Source of the DNA: Loktanella sp.
GTDB taxonomy: Bacteria > Pseudomonadota > Alphaproteobacteria > Rhodobacterales > Rhodobacteraceae
DNA length: 16,028 bases
Direction: 5' to 3'
Assembly (NCBI GenBank): GCA_003551805.1
Contig: PUNR01000163.1
Coordinates: 1 to 16,028, forward strand
Position numbers and translations under genes: made by a program. Positions 7,413-14,352 of this stretch are shown here, one piece after another; position 1 is the first letter of the stretch; the number at the start of each line of letters is the position of its first letter. The notes beneath the pieces were generated by a model. It searched no databases. It was not told where the DNA came from and worked only from the letters and a program-made list of their open reading frames with translations.

Positions 7413-7997
7413 TTAGCCGCGTGCGGCCTTGGTCGCGTTCGCCCACCAGACGACATCGTCCAGCGTGCCGTCGACGGATGCCTTCAGGTGGTCGGCAATT
7501 GTGTCAATCTCGTTGTTGGACCCCAGCGGGTGAACCGCAAAGAAATCGCCGCCGCCGATATGCACGGCGTTGCGTGTCGGGACCATCTGCAATTCCACAG
7601 CGATATTGCGCAGGTGTTCCAGCGCCCGTGTGCCGCCGACAGAACCATAGGCAATCGCCGACATCGGCTTGCGGTTCCATTCGTTATAGGCCTGATCCAA
7701 TGCGTTCTTCAGCGCACCGGTGATCGAACGGTTGTATTCAGCGACAACAAAAATGTAGCCGTCGAATTCGCCGATCTTCTGCTGCCATTTCACAGCGCGT
7801 TCGTCGCTGGATGGCATCCAGAGGTTGCTTGCGGCCTCGTCAAACAGCGGTAGATCGAAATCGCGCAGATCGACCAGTTCGACGTCCATATCGTCACGCT
7901 TTTGCGCTTGTGCCAGCATCCAAGCGGCAGGTTTGTCGGCAAAGCGGGTTTCGCGGGTCGATCCGATAATCAGGGCGATTTTTGGTTTGGTGGTCAT
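7413..7997 (-). CDS. NAD(P)H-dependent FMN reductase-like flavoprotein
   Basis: A 194-residue flavodoxin-fold protein of the NADPH-dependent FMN reductase family (PF03358 type). Such enzymes use NAD(P)H to reduce FMN or small acceptors such as quinones, azo dyes or metal ions. The phosphate-binding loop GSTRETR is at 12-18. The family motif EYNRSITGALKNALD at 87-101 has Thr where Pro is usual before Gly, and YGSVGGTRALEHLR at 117-130 completes the flavin site. The ATG has a clear GGAGAG ribosome site 7 nt upstream. The gene is inverted between cobS and cobT. Corrin cobalt must be reduced after insertion, so a link to B12 synthesis is conceivable. However, the known reductase CobR belongs to a different fold and this protein may be unrelated. 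Confidence 0.9.
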   Translation of the reverse strand: MTTKPKIALIIGSTRETRFADKPAAWMLAQAQKRDDMDVELVDLRDFDLPLFDEAASNLWMPSSDERAVKWQQKIGEFDGYIFVVAEYNRSITGALKNALDQAYNEWNRKPMSAIAYGSVGGTRALEHLRNIAVELQMVPTRNAVHIGGGDFFAVHPLGSNNEIDTIADHLKASVDGTLDDVVWWANATKAARG

Positions 7998-8074
7998 GTC
8001 ATCTCTCCAGATGTGAAAATGCTTATGGGGGTTAGATGTGCGAAATGGTCGCGCAATGAAACCGGCACACCAGC

Positions 8075-8106
8075 GCAGCCCCTGTGCAAAAAAGCGCAGG
8101 GGCTGC
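8075..8106. repeat. Long GC-rich hairpin upstream of cobT
   Basis: A 13-bp stem (12 Watson-Crick pairs and one G-T) with an AAAAAA loop at 8088-8093: GCAGCCCCTGTGC pairs with GCGCAGGGGCTGC. No T-run follows on the plus strand, so it is not a classical terminator. It sits in the 152-bp divergent gap between the flavoprotein gene and cobT, 44 nt before the chosen cobT start. The right arm can also pair with GCCCCTG at 8117-8123. Confidence 0.7.
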
Positions 8107-8114
8107 TGACCCCC

Positions 8115-8143
8115 TTGCCCCTGCCCCCGTCCGGTGCTTTATC
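8115..8143 (+). promoter_or_regulatory. Weak candidate promoter immediately before cobT
   Basis: TTGCCC (8115-8120) and TTTATC (8138-8143) are 17 nt apart. The -10 match is poor (3/6). If it is used, transcription would start at or next to the ATG at 8150, giving a leaderless mRNA. That would agree with the lack of any Shine-Dalgarno sequence there. Confidence 0.25.
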
Positions 8144-8149
8144 TTTGCC

Positions 8150-10027
8150 ATGCAAAAACCAAGCGACAACCCCGCCGATCCGTTCAAAAAAGCGCTTGCC
8201 GAGGCGACCAAGGTCATGGCCGATGACCCAGAGCTGTCGGTGACATTCTCGGTCGATCCGTCCGGCCAGACGGCGGATACGATGCGCCTGCCACAAGTGT
8301 CCCGCCGCCTGACCCGCGACGAGGTGTTGCTGGCGCGCGGTACGGCGGATGCTTTCGCTTTGCGGCACAAGTTTCATGATACCGCCCTTTCTGCCCGCTA
8401 CATGCCGCAGGGCCAGATGGCGCGTGATCTTTATGACGCGATGGAAACAGCAAGAATCGAGGCTGTGGGCGCGCAATATATGCCCGGCACCGCAGGCAAC
8501 ATCGACGCCAAGATCGCCAATGAAGCCAAGCGCAAAGGCTATGACCAGATCACCCAAGCCTCGGACGCGCCTTTGGCAGTCGCTGCGGGCTATCTGATCC
8601 GGCATCTGGCGACGGGGCGTGATCTGCCCAAGGGCGCTGACAATGTGATGGAGCTGTGGCGCGGCTTTATTGAGGATCATTGCGGCGGGACGCTGGAAAA
8701 CCTGTCGAAAACGCTGAACGACCAGCAGGCTTTTGCGAAATTCGCGCGGCAGCTGATCAGCGATCTGGGCTATGGCGACCAGCTGGGCGATGACCCCGAT
8801 CAGCTGGACGACGATCAGGATGACGCAGCCGAAGATGGCAGCGACGATCAGGACGAACCGGACAGCAGCGGCGACGATGACGGCGACGCAGACGAGGCCG
8901 AAGCATCGCCTGAACAAAGTCAGGAAAGCCAGCAGGATGCCAGCCAGGCGCAGGTCAGCATGGATGACCAGGCCGATGCCGAGATGGGCGAAGAAACCGA
9001 AATGCCCGAGGGCGAAGCCCCCAGCGAGCCGCCTGCCCCTGCGCCAGTGTCGGATGCCGATCCCGATTACAAGGTGGCCTATACTGCCTTTGACGAAGAA
9101 ATCGGCGCACAGGATCTGGCTGAACCGGTCGAACTGGACCGCTTGCGCGCCTATCTTGACCAGCAGTTGGAACCGCTGAAAGGCGCAGTATCGCGCTTGG
9201 CGAATAAATTGCAGCGCCGCTTGCAGGCGCAGCAGAACCGGTCTTGGGAATTTGACCGCGAAGAAGGCATTCTGGACGCAGGCCGTCTGGCGCGGGTGGT
9301 GGCATCGCCCACGACCCCTTTGTCGTTCAAGGTCGAAAAAGATACCGATTTCCGCGATACGGTGGTGACGTTGTTGCTGGATAATTCGGGGTCAATGCGC
9401 GGGCGCCCGATTTCCATCGCAGCGATCTGTGCCGATGTGATGGCCCGCACGCTGGAGCGTTGCGATGTGAAGGTGGAAATCCTCGGGTTTACGACCAAGG
9501 CGTGGAAAGGTGGCCAGAGCCGCGAAAAATGGCTGGCCGAGGGGCGCCCTGCCACCCCCGGGCGTCTGAACGATCTGCGCCATATCATCTATAAATCCGC
9601 TGATGCCCCCTGGCGGCGGACCCGGCCCAATTTGGGGCTGATGATGAAAGAAGGATTGCTGAAGGAAAACATCGACGGCGAAGCGCTGGAATGGGCACAC
9701 CGCCGGATCACCGCCCGTTACGAGCAGCGCAAGGTCTTGATGGTGATTTCCGATGGCGCACCGGTGGATGACAGCACATTGTCGGTCAATCCGGCCAATT
9801 ACCTTGAAAAGCATCTGCGCGACGTCATTGCGATGATCGAAAAGCGCAAGGCGGTAGAACTGGTCGCGATTGGCATCGGCCATGATGTGACGCGGTATTA
9901 CGAGCGCGCAGTCACGATCACCGATGTCGAGCAACTGGCCGGTGCCATGACCGAGCAATTGGCAAGCCTGTTCGACAGTGATCCGCGCAAAAGGGCGCGG
10001 GTTTTGGGGATGCGCAAGGTCAGCTGA
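8150..10027 (+). CDS. cobT: Aerobic cobaltochelatase subunit CobT
   Basis: CobT is the VWA-domain subunit that assembles with the AAA+ subunit CobS to drive cobalt insertion by CobN in aerobic B12 synthesis. The 625 residues match the known size (about 630). The protein has an N-terminal helical domain (1-210), a long Asp/Glu/Gln-rich linker (about 214-300), and a C-terminal VWA domain. The VWA MIDAS motif DNSGSM is at 411-416 and VISDGAPVDD at 532-541. I chose the ATG at 8150 because MQKPSDNPADPFKKAL matches the family N-terminus. The upstream GTG at 8084 in the same frame lies inside a hairpin and would add an unlike 22-residue leader. No ribosome site precedes 8150. The aminopeptidase gene follows after 69 bp. 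Confidence 0.96.
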   Translation: MQKPSDNPADPFKKALAEATKVMADDPELSVTFSVDPSGQTADTMRLPQVSRRLTRDEVLLARGTADAFALRHKFHDTALSARYMPQGQMARDLYDAMETARIEAVGAQYMPGTAGNIDAKIANEAKRKGYDQITQASDAPLAVAAGYLIRHLATGRDLPKGADNVMELWRGFIEDHCGGTLENLSKTLNDQQAFAKFARQLISDLGYGDQLGDDPDQLDDDQDDAAEDGSDDQDEPDSSGDDDGDADEAEASPEQSQESQQDASQAQVSMDDQADAEMGEETEMPEGEAPSEPPAPAPVSDADPDYKVAYTAFDEEIGAQDLAEPVELDRLRAYLDQQLEPLKGAVSRLANKLQRRLQAQQNRSWEFDREEGILDAGRLARVVASPTTPLSFKVEKDTDFRDTVVTLLLDNSGSMRGRPISIAAICADVMARTLERCDVKVEILGFTTKAWKGGQSREKWLAEGRPATPGRLNDLRHIIYKSADAPWRRTRPNLGLMMKEGLLKENIDGEALEWAHRRITARYEQRKVLMVISDGAPVDDSTLSVNPANYLEKHLRDVIAMIEKRKAVELVAIGIGHDVTRYYERAVTITDVEQLAGAMTEQLASLFDSDPRKRARVLGMRKVS

Positions 10028-10080
10028 TCCGGTTTTGGTAAACCGGATGCCTTCGGCGAGAGTATTTTGGGAAATAAGAA
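10027..10080. repeat. Hairpin plus rhodobacterial intergenic element
   Basis: A perfect 9-bp stem ATCCGGTTT/AAACCGGAT with a TGGT loop (10027-10048) begins at the last base of cobT. It is followed directly by GCCTTCGGCGAGAGTATTTT and an A/G-rich tail. From memory, the second part resembles a short sequence (consensus near GCCTCCGGCGGGAGTATTT) found after many genes in Rhodobacteraceae genomes. There is no long T-run; the TTTT is 16 nt after the stem. It may serve as a termination or processing site between cobT and the aminopeptidase gene. Confidence 0.6.
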
Positions 10081-10096
10081 GTTGAAGGAATGAGCC

Positions 10097-11884
10097 ATGA
10101 TGTTTCAGGGATTTGAAGCGCAATCTTTTCCTGACCAAGGCCCGCCGCGGCTGGCGGCTTTGCGTGATGTGATGGCGGCGGAAGGGATTGATGCCTACCT
10201 TGTGCCACGGGCAGATGCGCATCAGGGGGAATATGTGGCACCCCGCGATGCGCGGTTGCGGTGGTTGACGGGGTTTTCCGGCTCGGCGGGGTTTTGTGTT
10301 GTGCTGTCGGATCAGGCGGGCGTGTTCATTGATGGCCGCTACCGTGTGCAGGTTCTGTCCGAGGTCGCCGCGTGTTTTACCCCCGTACATTGGCCCGAGG
10401 TCCAGCTGGCAGATTGGCTGAAAGCGGCGCGTCCGGCGGGCGGCGTGCTTGGTTATGATCCCTGGTTGCACAGCGTGGACGAGGTGGCGCGGCTGCGGGC
10501 GGCGCTGCCAGAGTTTACCCTGCGTGCAGGTGACAATCTGGTGGACCGGATTTGGGATGACCAGCCTGTAGCGCCTGATGCGCCTTTTGCGGCCCATCCG
10601 GTGGCATTGGCAGGCGAGGATCATGTATCAAAATGCGCCCGGCTGGCGCAGGATCTGGCGGCTGACGCCTGTGTGCTGACCTTGCCGGATTCCATTGCCT
10701 GGCTATTGAACATCCGCGGCAGCGATATCGAGCGTAACCCGGTGCCGCAGGCTTTTGCGATCTTGCAGAAATCGGGGGCGGTGACCTTGTTTGCGGGGGC
10801 AGGCAAAGCCGCCGCTGTGCTGGAACACTTGGGGCCGGATGTTACCATCGCCGATGTGACGGCGTTTTTGCCCGCCCTGCGTGCGCTGACGGGCAAGGTG
10901 CAGATTGATCCAAAGACCTGCCCTGATCTGGTGGCAGTCACTTTGGCGGCGGGTGCGGCGGATGTGCTGCATGGGGCCGATCCCTGTATCCTGCCCAAGG
11001 CCTGCAAGAATGCTGTGGAAATCGCCGGAGCGAAAGCGGCCCATGCCCGCGATGCGGTCGCGATGGTCCGGTTTCTGGCATGGCTTGATGCGACAGCACC
11101 CAAGGGCGGCCTGACCGAAATTGACGTGGTCCGCGCGCTGGAAGGGTTCCGGCGCGAGACAAACGCGCTGCGCGATATCAGTTTCGAGACCATTTGCGGT
11201 GCAGGGCCGCACGGCGCCATCGTCCATTACCGCGTCAATGAGGCGACCAACCGCCCGCTTGGGACCAATGAACTGCTGTTGGTCGACAGCGGCGGGCAAT
11301 ATCAGGACGGCACCACCGATATCACCCGCACGATGGTCATCGGTACCCCCACGGCAGAACATCGCGCCTGCTACACCCGTGTCTTGCAGGGGATGATTGC
11401 GATCAGCCGGATCAGGTTTCCCAAAGGGGTCGGCGGGCAGCATCTGGATGCTTTGGCGCGTGCGCCATTGTGGCTGGCGGGGATGGATTATGACCACGGC
11501 ACCGGACATGGCGTCGGATCATACCTAAGCGTCCATGAAGGCCCGCAGGGTATTTCGCGCCGGTCCGAGGTTGCGTTGCAGGCGGGGATGATCCTGTCGA
11601 ATGAACCGGGCTATTACCGGCCCGGCGATTTCGGTATCCGGATCGAGAATCTGATCGTCGTGGTCGATGCCCCGGCCCTGCAAGGTGCCGATGACCGGCA
11701 GATGCTGGCGTTCGACACACTGACCTGGGTGCCATTCGACCGCCGCCTGATCGATGTGGAACTGTTGACCTGCGCAGAACGGGACTGGATTGATCGCTAT
11801 CATGCCGATACATTGGCGCTTGTTGGCCCGCGCCTTGATCCAGACACAAAAGACTGGCTGATCGCTGCCTGCGCGCCCTTATGA
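10097..11884 (+). CDS. M24B aminopeptidase P family protein (Xaa-Pro aminopeptidase)
   Basis: A 595-residue cytoplasmic metallopeptidase predicted to remove N-terminal residues preceding proline. It has the long three-part architecture of the eukaryote-like/alphaproteobacterial type: two creatinase-like N-terminal domains (about 1-310, including VPRADAHQGEYV and LTGFSGSAGF), the catalytic pita-bread domain (about 310-530), and a C-terminal M24 extension (530-595). All five dimetal ligands are visible: D397 in LLVDSGG, D408 in GTTDITRT, H471 in GTGHGVGSYLSVHE, E503 in SNEPGYY and E517 in GIRIENL. An AAGGA ribosome site precedes the ATG at 10097 by 7 nt; the next codon is also ATG. It lies 69 bp after cobT and may be read through from it, though the hairpin at 10027 lies between. 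Confidence 0.93.
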   Translation: MMFQGFEAQSFPDQGPPRLAALRDVMAAEGIDAYLVPRADAHQGEYVAPRDARLRWLTGFSGSAGFCVVLSDQAGVFIDGRYRVQVLSEVAACFTPVHWPEVQLADWLKAARPAGGVLGYDPWLHSVDEVARLRAALPEFTLRAGDNLVDRIWDDQPVAPDAPFAAHPVALAGEDHVSKCARLAQDLAADACVLTLPDSIAWLLNIRGSDIERNPVPQAFAILQKSGAVTLFAGAGKAAAVLEHLGPDVTIADVTAFLPALRALTGKVQIDPKTCPDLVAVTLAAGAADVLHGADPCILPKACKNAVEIAGAKAAHARDAVAMVRFLAWLDATAPKGGLTEIDVVRALEGFRRETNALRDISFETICGAGPHGAIVHYRVNEATNRPLGTNELLLVDSGGQYQDGTTDITRTMVIGTPTAEHRACYTRVLQGMIAISRIRFPKGVGGQHLDALARAPLWLAGMDYDHGTGHGVGSYLSVHEGPQGISRRSEVALQAGMILSNEPGYYRPGDFGIRIENLIVVVDAPALQGADDRQMLAFDTLTWVPFDRRLIDVELLTCAERDWIDRYHADTLALVGPRLDPDTKDWLIAACAPL

Positions 11885-11926
11885 CTATGTCGTCATCCCA
11901 TTTTTCTATTACCAAAAGGATCACTT

Positions 11927-12268
11927 ATGCCTGATCATATTTCAATTCGTCCTGCGACCGGTACATGGGTTGTGCGCGCTGGCGGGGCCGTGCTGGGTGA
12001 AACCAGTGCCGCGCTGGAACTGACCGAGGGTGACTACCCGCCGGTGATCTATTTCCCGCGCAATGACATCGCAACAGCGTTTCTGGAACCGTCCGACACC
12101 ATTTCGACCTGCCCTTTTAAAGGCAAAGCCACCTATTACGGCATCGCTGCCAAAAGCGGGCTGATCAAGGATGCGGTCTGGTCTTATGAAGACCCGCTTG
12201 ACGCAGTGGCCGCGATCAAGGGCTATCTTGCATTTTACACAAGCAAGGTCGCGGTCGAGGAAGTCTAG
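11927..12268 (+). CDS. DUF427 domain protein
   Basis: A 113-residue DUF427 family protein. The family signature is clear: VIYFPRNDI near 40-48 and STCPFKGKATYYGI at 60-73, followed by AVWSYEDPLDAVAAIKGYLAFY. The domain is a small beta-rich fold whose biochemical role is not established as far as I know. An AAAAGGAT ribosome site lies just upstream of the ATG, 42 bp after the aminopeptidase gene, so the two may be co-transcribed. Its TAG stop overlaps the stop codon of the convergent CLC gene within a single CTAG. Confidence 0.9.
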   Translation: MPDHISIRPATGTWVVRAGGAVLGETSAALELTEGDYPPVIYFPRNDIATAFLEPSDTISTCPFKGKATYYGIAAKSGLIKDAVWSYEDPLDAVAAIKGYLAFYTSKVAVEEV

Positions 12269-13935
12269 GAATGTTCCTCTGCCGCGGTGTCTGACAGGGC
12301 GCGGTTCATCGCCCGCAAGGCATCGACATAATAAAGGGCGCCCAGTAATGCGGGCGCCTTTCCGTCGCCGCCCACTGACAGGACGGGCAGGTAAGGCTCA
12401 CCGCTGCGTTCGAATAGCGGCATGGCCTGTTCCAGCGTTGCTGCACGGTCAAGATACAACCCCTGCTGGACAAGATCCCAAGACTCGGTTTCCGGCGCGT
12501 CGCGCAGATGCGCTGTGACAGGGATTGTGGCCAGCAGATAGGCCTGCGGGCCAGCGGCAAGATGGACATTGCGCCGTTCAAGCTGCGTCAGAAAGAACGA
12601 CCTATGCACCAGCCGTGACGACAAGGCGCTGGACAACGACACCGCCACCATCACGGCAAGGCCGGTCTGCCAGTCACCGGTCAGTTCGAAAACGATCAGC
12701 GTGGTGGAAATCGGCGCACCTAGAACCGCTGCCGCAACCGCGCCCATACCGGCAAGCGCATAAAGCGACCCTTCGCCTGATACGTTGGGAAACACCGACG
12801 TCGCGATCAGCCCAAAGGCCAGACCCGTCAGCGCCCCGATCATCAGCGAGGGTGAAAACACCCCCCCGCCCATGCGCCCGCCGATGGTGATGGCGACAGC
12901 CAGTACTTTGAGTGCGACGAAAATGATCGCCTCGTGCAGCAGCAATGATCCGGTCAGCGCGGCTGTCGTGGTTTCATAACCGACCCCGATGATATGCGGG
13001 AACCAGATGGCCAAACCGCCCAGCAAAGCCCCCGCGATTGCGGGACGCAGATAGCGTGGCAGGCGCAACCTGTCCTGCACGAAATTGGCGCAATCATCCG
13101 CCCAGAAGATCGATTTCATCAGCACGACCGCCACCAGACCGCAGATCAGCCCCAGCAACAAAAACGCCGGCAGTTCGACATAAAAGGCCAGCGCATTCTG
13201 TACCGGCAGAACAAATTCGGCGACATCGCCGAAAACTGTCCGGTTTATCACCGTTCCCACAGCCGAGGCGATGACGATCGGCGCAAAGGCGTGGACGGCA
13301 AAATGGCGCAGGATAACTTCCAGCGCGAACAATGCACCGGCGATGGGTGCGTTGAAACTGGCAGATACAGCCGCCGCGACAGCGCAGCCCAACAGATCGC
13401 GCCCGGTGATGCCATTCGCCTTGATCCAGCGGCAGACGATGGTGGACAAAACAGCGGCCAGATGCACGACGGGGCCTTCGCGCCCGCTGGACCCGCCAGT
13501 GGACAAGGTGATCAACGATGCCGCAGCAGAAGCAAAGCCGCGCCGCACCTCGACCCGCCCTTGGGCAAGTGCGGCACCTTCGATGACTTCGGCCACGGAC
13601 CGCACACGGCCATCGTTGGTAAACCGGTGCAGAATCAGCCCGACCAGCAAGCCACCGCAGATTGGAATCAAAAGCACCTGATACCAGACCAAACCTGCTG
13701 CAAAACTGTGCAAGGTCATAATATCTTTCGTGCCATAGACACTCGTTTGGATCAGTTCGATTCCGAGCCGGAACAGCACAGACGCACCGCCCGCCGCGAC
13801 CCCAATGGCCAGCGCGATAAACCAGAACTGGATCTGGTTCGGCCCATGCGCCTTCATCACCTGCAGCGCATCGCGGCTGGTTTTTTCCAGATAATTGAAG
13901 CTCTTGCGCAATAGCGCCTGATCGGATTTACCCAT
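12265..13935 (-). CDS. CLC family chloride channel/transporter with C-terminal CBS-like region
   Basis: A 556-residue CLC anion channel or exchanger in the inner membrane, with many hydrophobic helices from residue 35 to about 445. GREGP at 151-155 supplies the gating glutamate (E153), and GGVFSPS near 357-363 is the GxFxP motif. FNAPIAGALFALEVILRHF near 194-212 matches the helix that carries the inner proton glutamate in exchangers, but Val (V207) occupies that site. The usual GSGIP filter motif is replaced by RVRSV near 110-114. The last 100 residues resemble a CBS domain. I chose the ATG at 13935, with AAGGCAGG just upstream, over the in-frame TTG at 13953. The neighbours give no functional clue. 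Confidence 0.92.
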   Translation of the reverse strand: MGKSDQALLRKSFNYLEKTSRDALQVMKAHGPNQIQFWFIALAIGVAAGGASVLFRLGIELIQTSVYGTKDIMTLHSFAAGLVWYQVLLIPICGGLLVGLILHRFTNDGRVRSVAEVIEGAALAQGRVEVRRGFASAAASLITLSTGGSSGREGPVVHLAAVLSTIVCRWIKANGITGRDLLGCAVAAAVSASFNAPIAGALFALEVILRHFAVHAFAPIVIASAVGTVINRTVFGDVAEFVLPVQNALAFYVELPAFLLLGLICGLVAVVLMKSIFWADDCANFVQDRLRLPRYLRPAIAGALLGGLAIWFPHIIGVGYETTTAALTGSLLLHEAIIFVALKVLAVAITIGGRMGGGVFSPSLMIGALTGLAFGLIATSVFPNVSGEGSLYALAGMGAVAAAVLGAPISTTLIVFELTGDWQTGLAVMVAVSLSSALSSRLVHRSFFLTQLERRNVHLAAGPQAYLLATIPVTAHLRDAPETESWDLVQQGLYLDRAATLEQAMPLFERSGEPYLPVLSVGGDGKAPALLGALYYVDALRAMNRALSDTAAEEHS

Positions 13936-14094
13936 CTGCCTGCCTTGCACCAACGCACCGCCGTCACGACATTGTCAGCCTAAACCATCGCAGGGATAGA
14001 TCAACCGGACAGGCCAGATCACAGGCGGCAGCCAGATTCTTACTGAAAGGTCCACACACCTGACTTACTTTCGTATAGGTTGTTGCGCACCACA

Positions 14095-14264
14095 CCAAAT
14101 GGCTATCGATTTGGGGAGGGTATTAACCTCAGGTTGTGAATTAGTTGGAGTGGTGTATGAGGGCTAGGACTCCAGACCCACTTTCCGTGGGTGCGACTGC
14201 TGGCAAGGCAGTGTATATGACGACTAAAATTTGAATTGCAGGCAATCGACTGTTGAGGTCGTCA
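14095..14264 (+). ncRNA. Possible structured RNA (speculative)
   Basis: Five non-overlapping stems of 5 to 7 perfect base pairs occur in series over 170 nt, more than the roughly one 6-bp stem I would expect by chance. CCTCA (14127-14131) could also pair with TGAGG (14158-14162). A TATAGG -10-like box lies at 14074-14079 without a good -35. The strand is not established. The sequence does not match tRNA, tmRNA, SRP RNA or 6S RNA as I know them. Confidence 0.2.
14157..14234 (+). CDS. Possible 25-residue small ORF
   Basis: An ATG with a good GGAG ribosome site 6 nt upstream opens a 25-codon frame beginning MRARTPDPL and ending MTTKI before TGA. About half its codons end in G or C, lower than neighbouring genes, and it uses AGG twice, so it does not look like typical host coding sequence. 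After the TGA the same frame stays open to 14363 and encodes a hydrophobic segment (SCVFLGAVLSGATLVLGSAA). This could be a small peptide, a decayed gene or chance; I do not recognise it. Confidence 0.2.
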   Translation: MRARTPDPLSVGATAGKAVYMTTKI

Positions 14265-14352
14265 GTCAGACGCTTACGGTTGTCCTGTGTCTTTCTGGGG
14301 GCGGTTTTGTCTGGTGCAACACTTGTGCTTGGCAGTGCCGCCCTCAATTCGT

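Larger units (their letters stand above)
13936..14352. other. 417-bp intergenic region with tandem hairpins
   Basis: This gap lies between the 5' end of the CLC gene and the 3' end of recN. It is less GC-rich than its neighbours, and no conserved protein is recognisable in any frame. Short perfect inverted repeats follow one another: CCAAAT/ATTTGG (14095-14114), TGGAGT/ACTCCA (14146-14174), ACCCAC/GTGGGT (14176-14192), ACTGC/GCAGT (14196-14212) and TGACGAC/GTCGTCA (14218-14264). GGGCGG/CCGCCC (14299-14343) could fold around the end of recN. I see no standard terminator with a T-run for recN. The region presumably also holds the CLC promoter, which I could not identify. Confidence 0.6.

Noticed and set aside
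8084..8149. N-terminal extension of CobT from the GTG at 8084
   Set aside because: The extra residues do not resemble the family, the codon is inside a 13-bp hairpin, and the family N-terminus begins at 8150.
9392..10624. 410-codon minus-strand ORF across the cobT end and aminopeptidase start
   Set aside because: It spans two genes recognised on the other strand and their intergenic region; no family resemblance.
12994..13914. 306-codon plus-strand ORF inside the CLC gene
   Set aside because: Antisense to well-conserved CLC helices; composition is that of a shadow frame.
14161..14212. tRNA or SRP RNA in the CLC-recN gap
   Set aside because: Short stretches look similar (GGCAAGGCAG, GGGTGCGACT), but no cloverleaf and no SRP GGAAGGAAGCAGCC core can be formed.
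14232..14264. Selenocysteine at the in-frame TGA of the small ORF
   Set aside because: The downstream stems do not form the single long hairpin with a GU loop expected of a bacterial SECIS, and the peptide resembles no selenoprotein.
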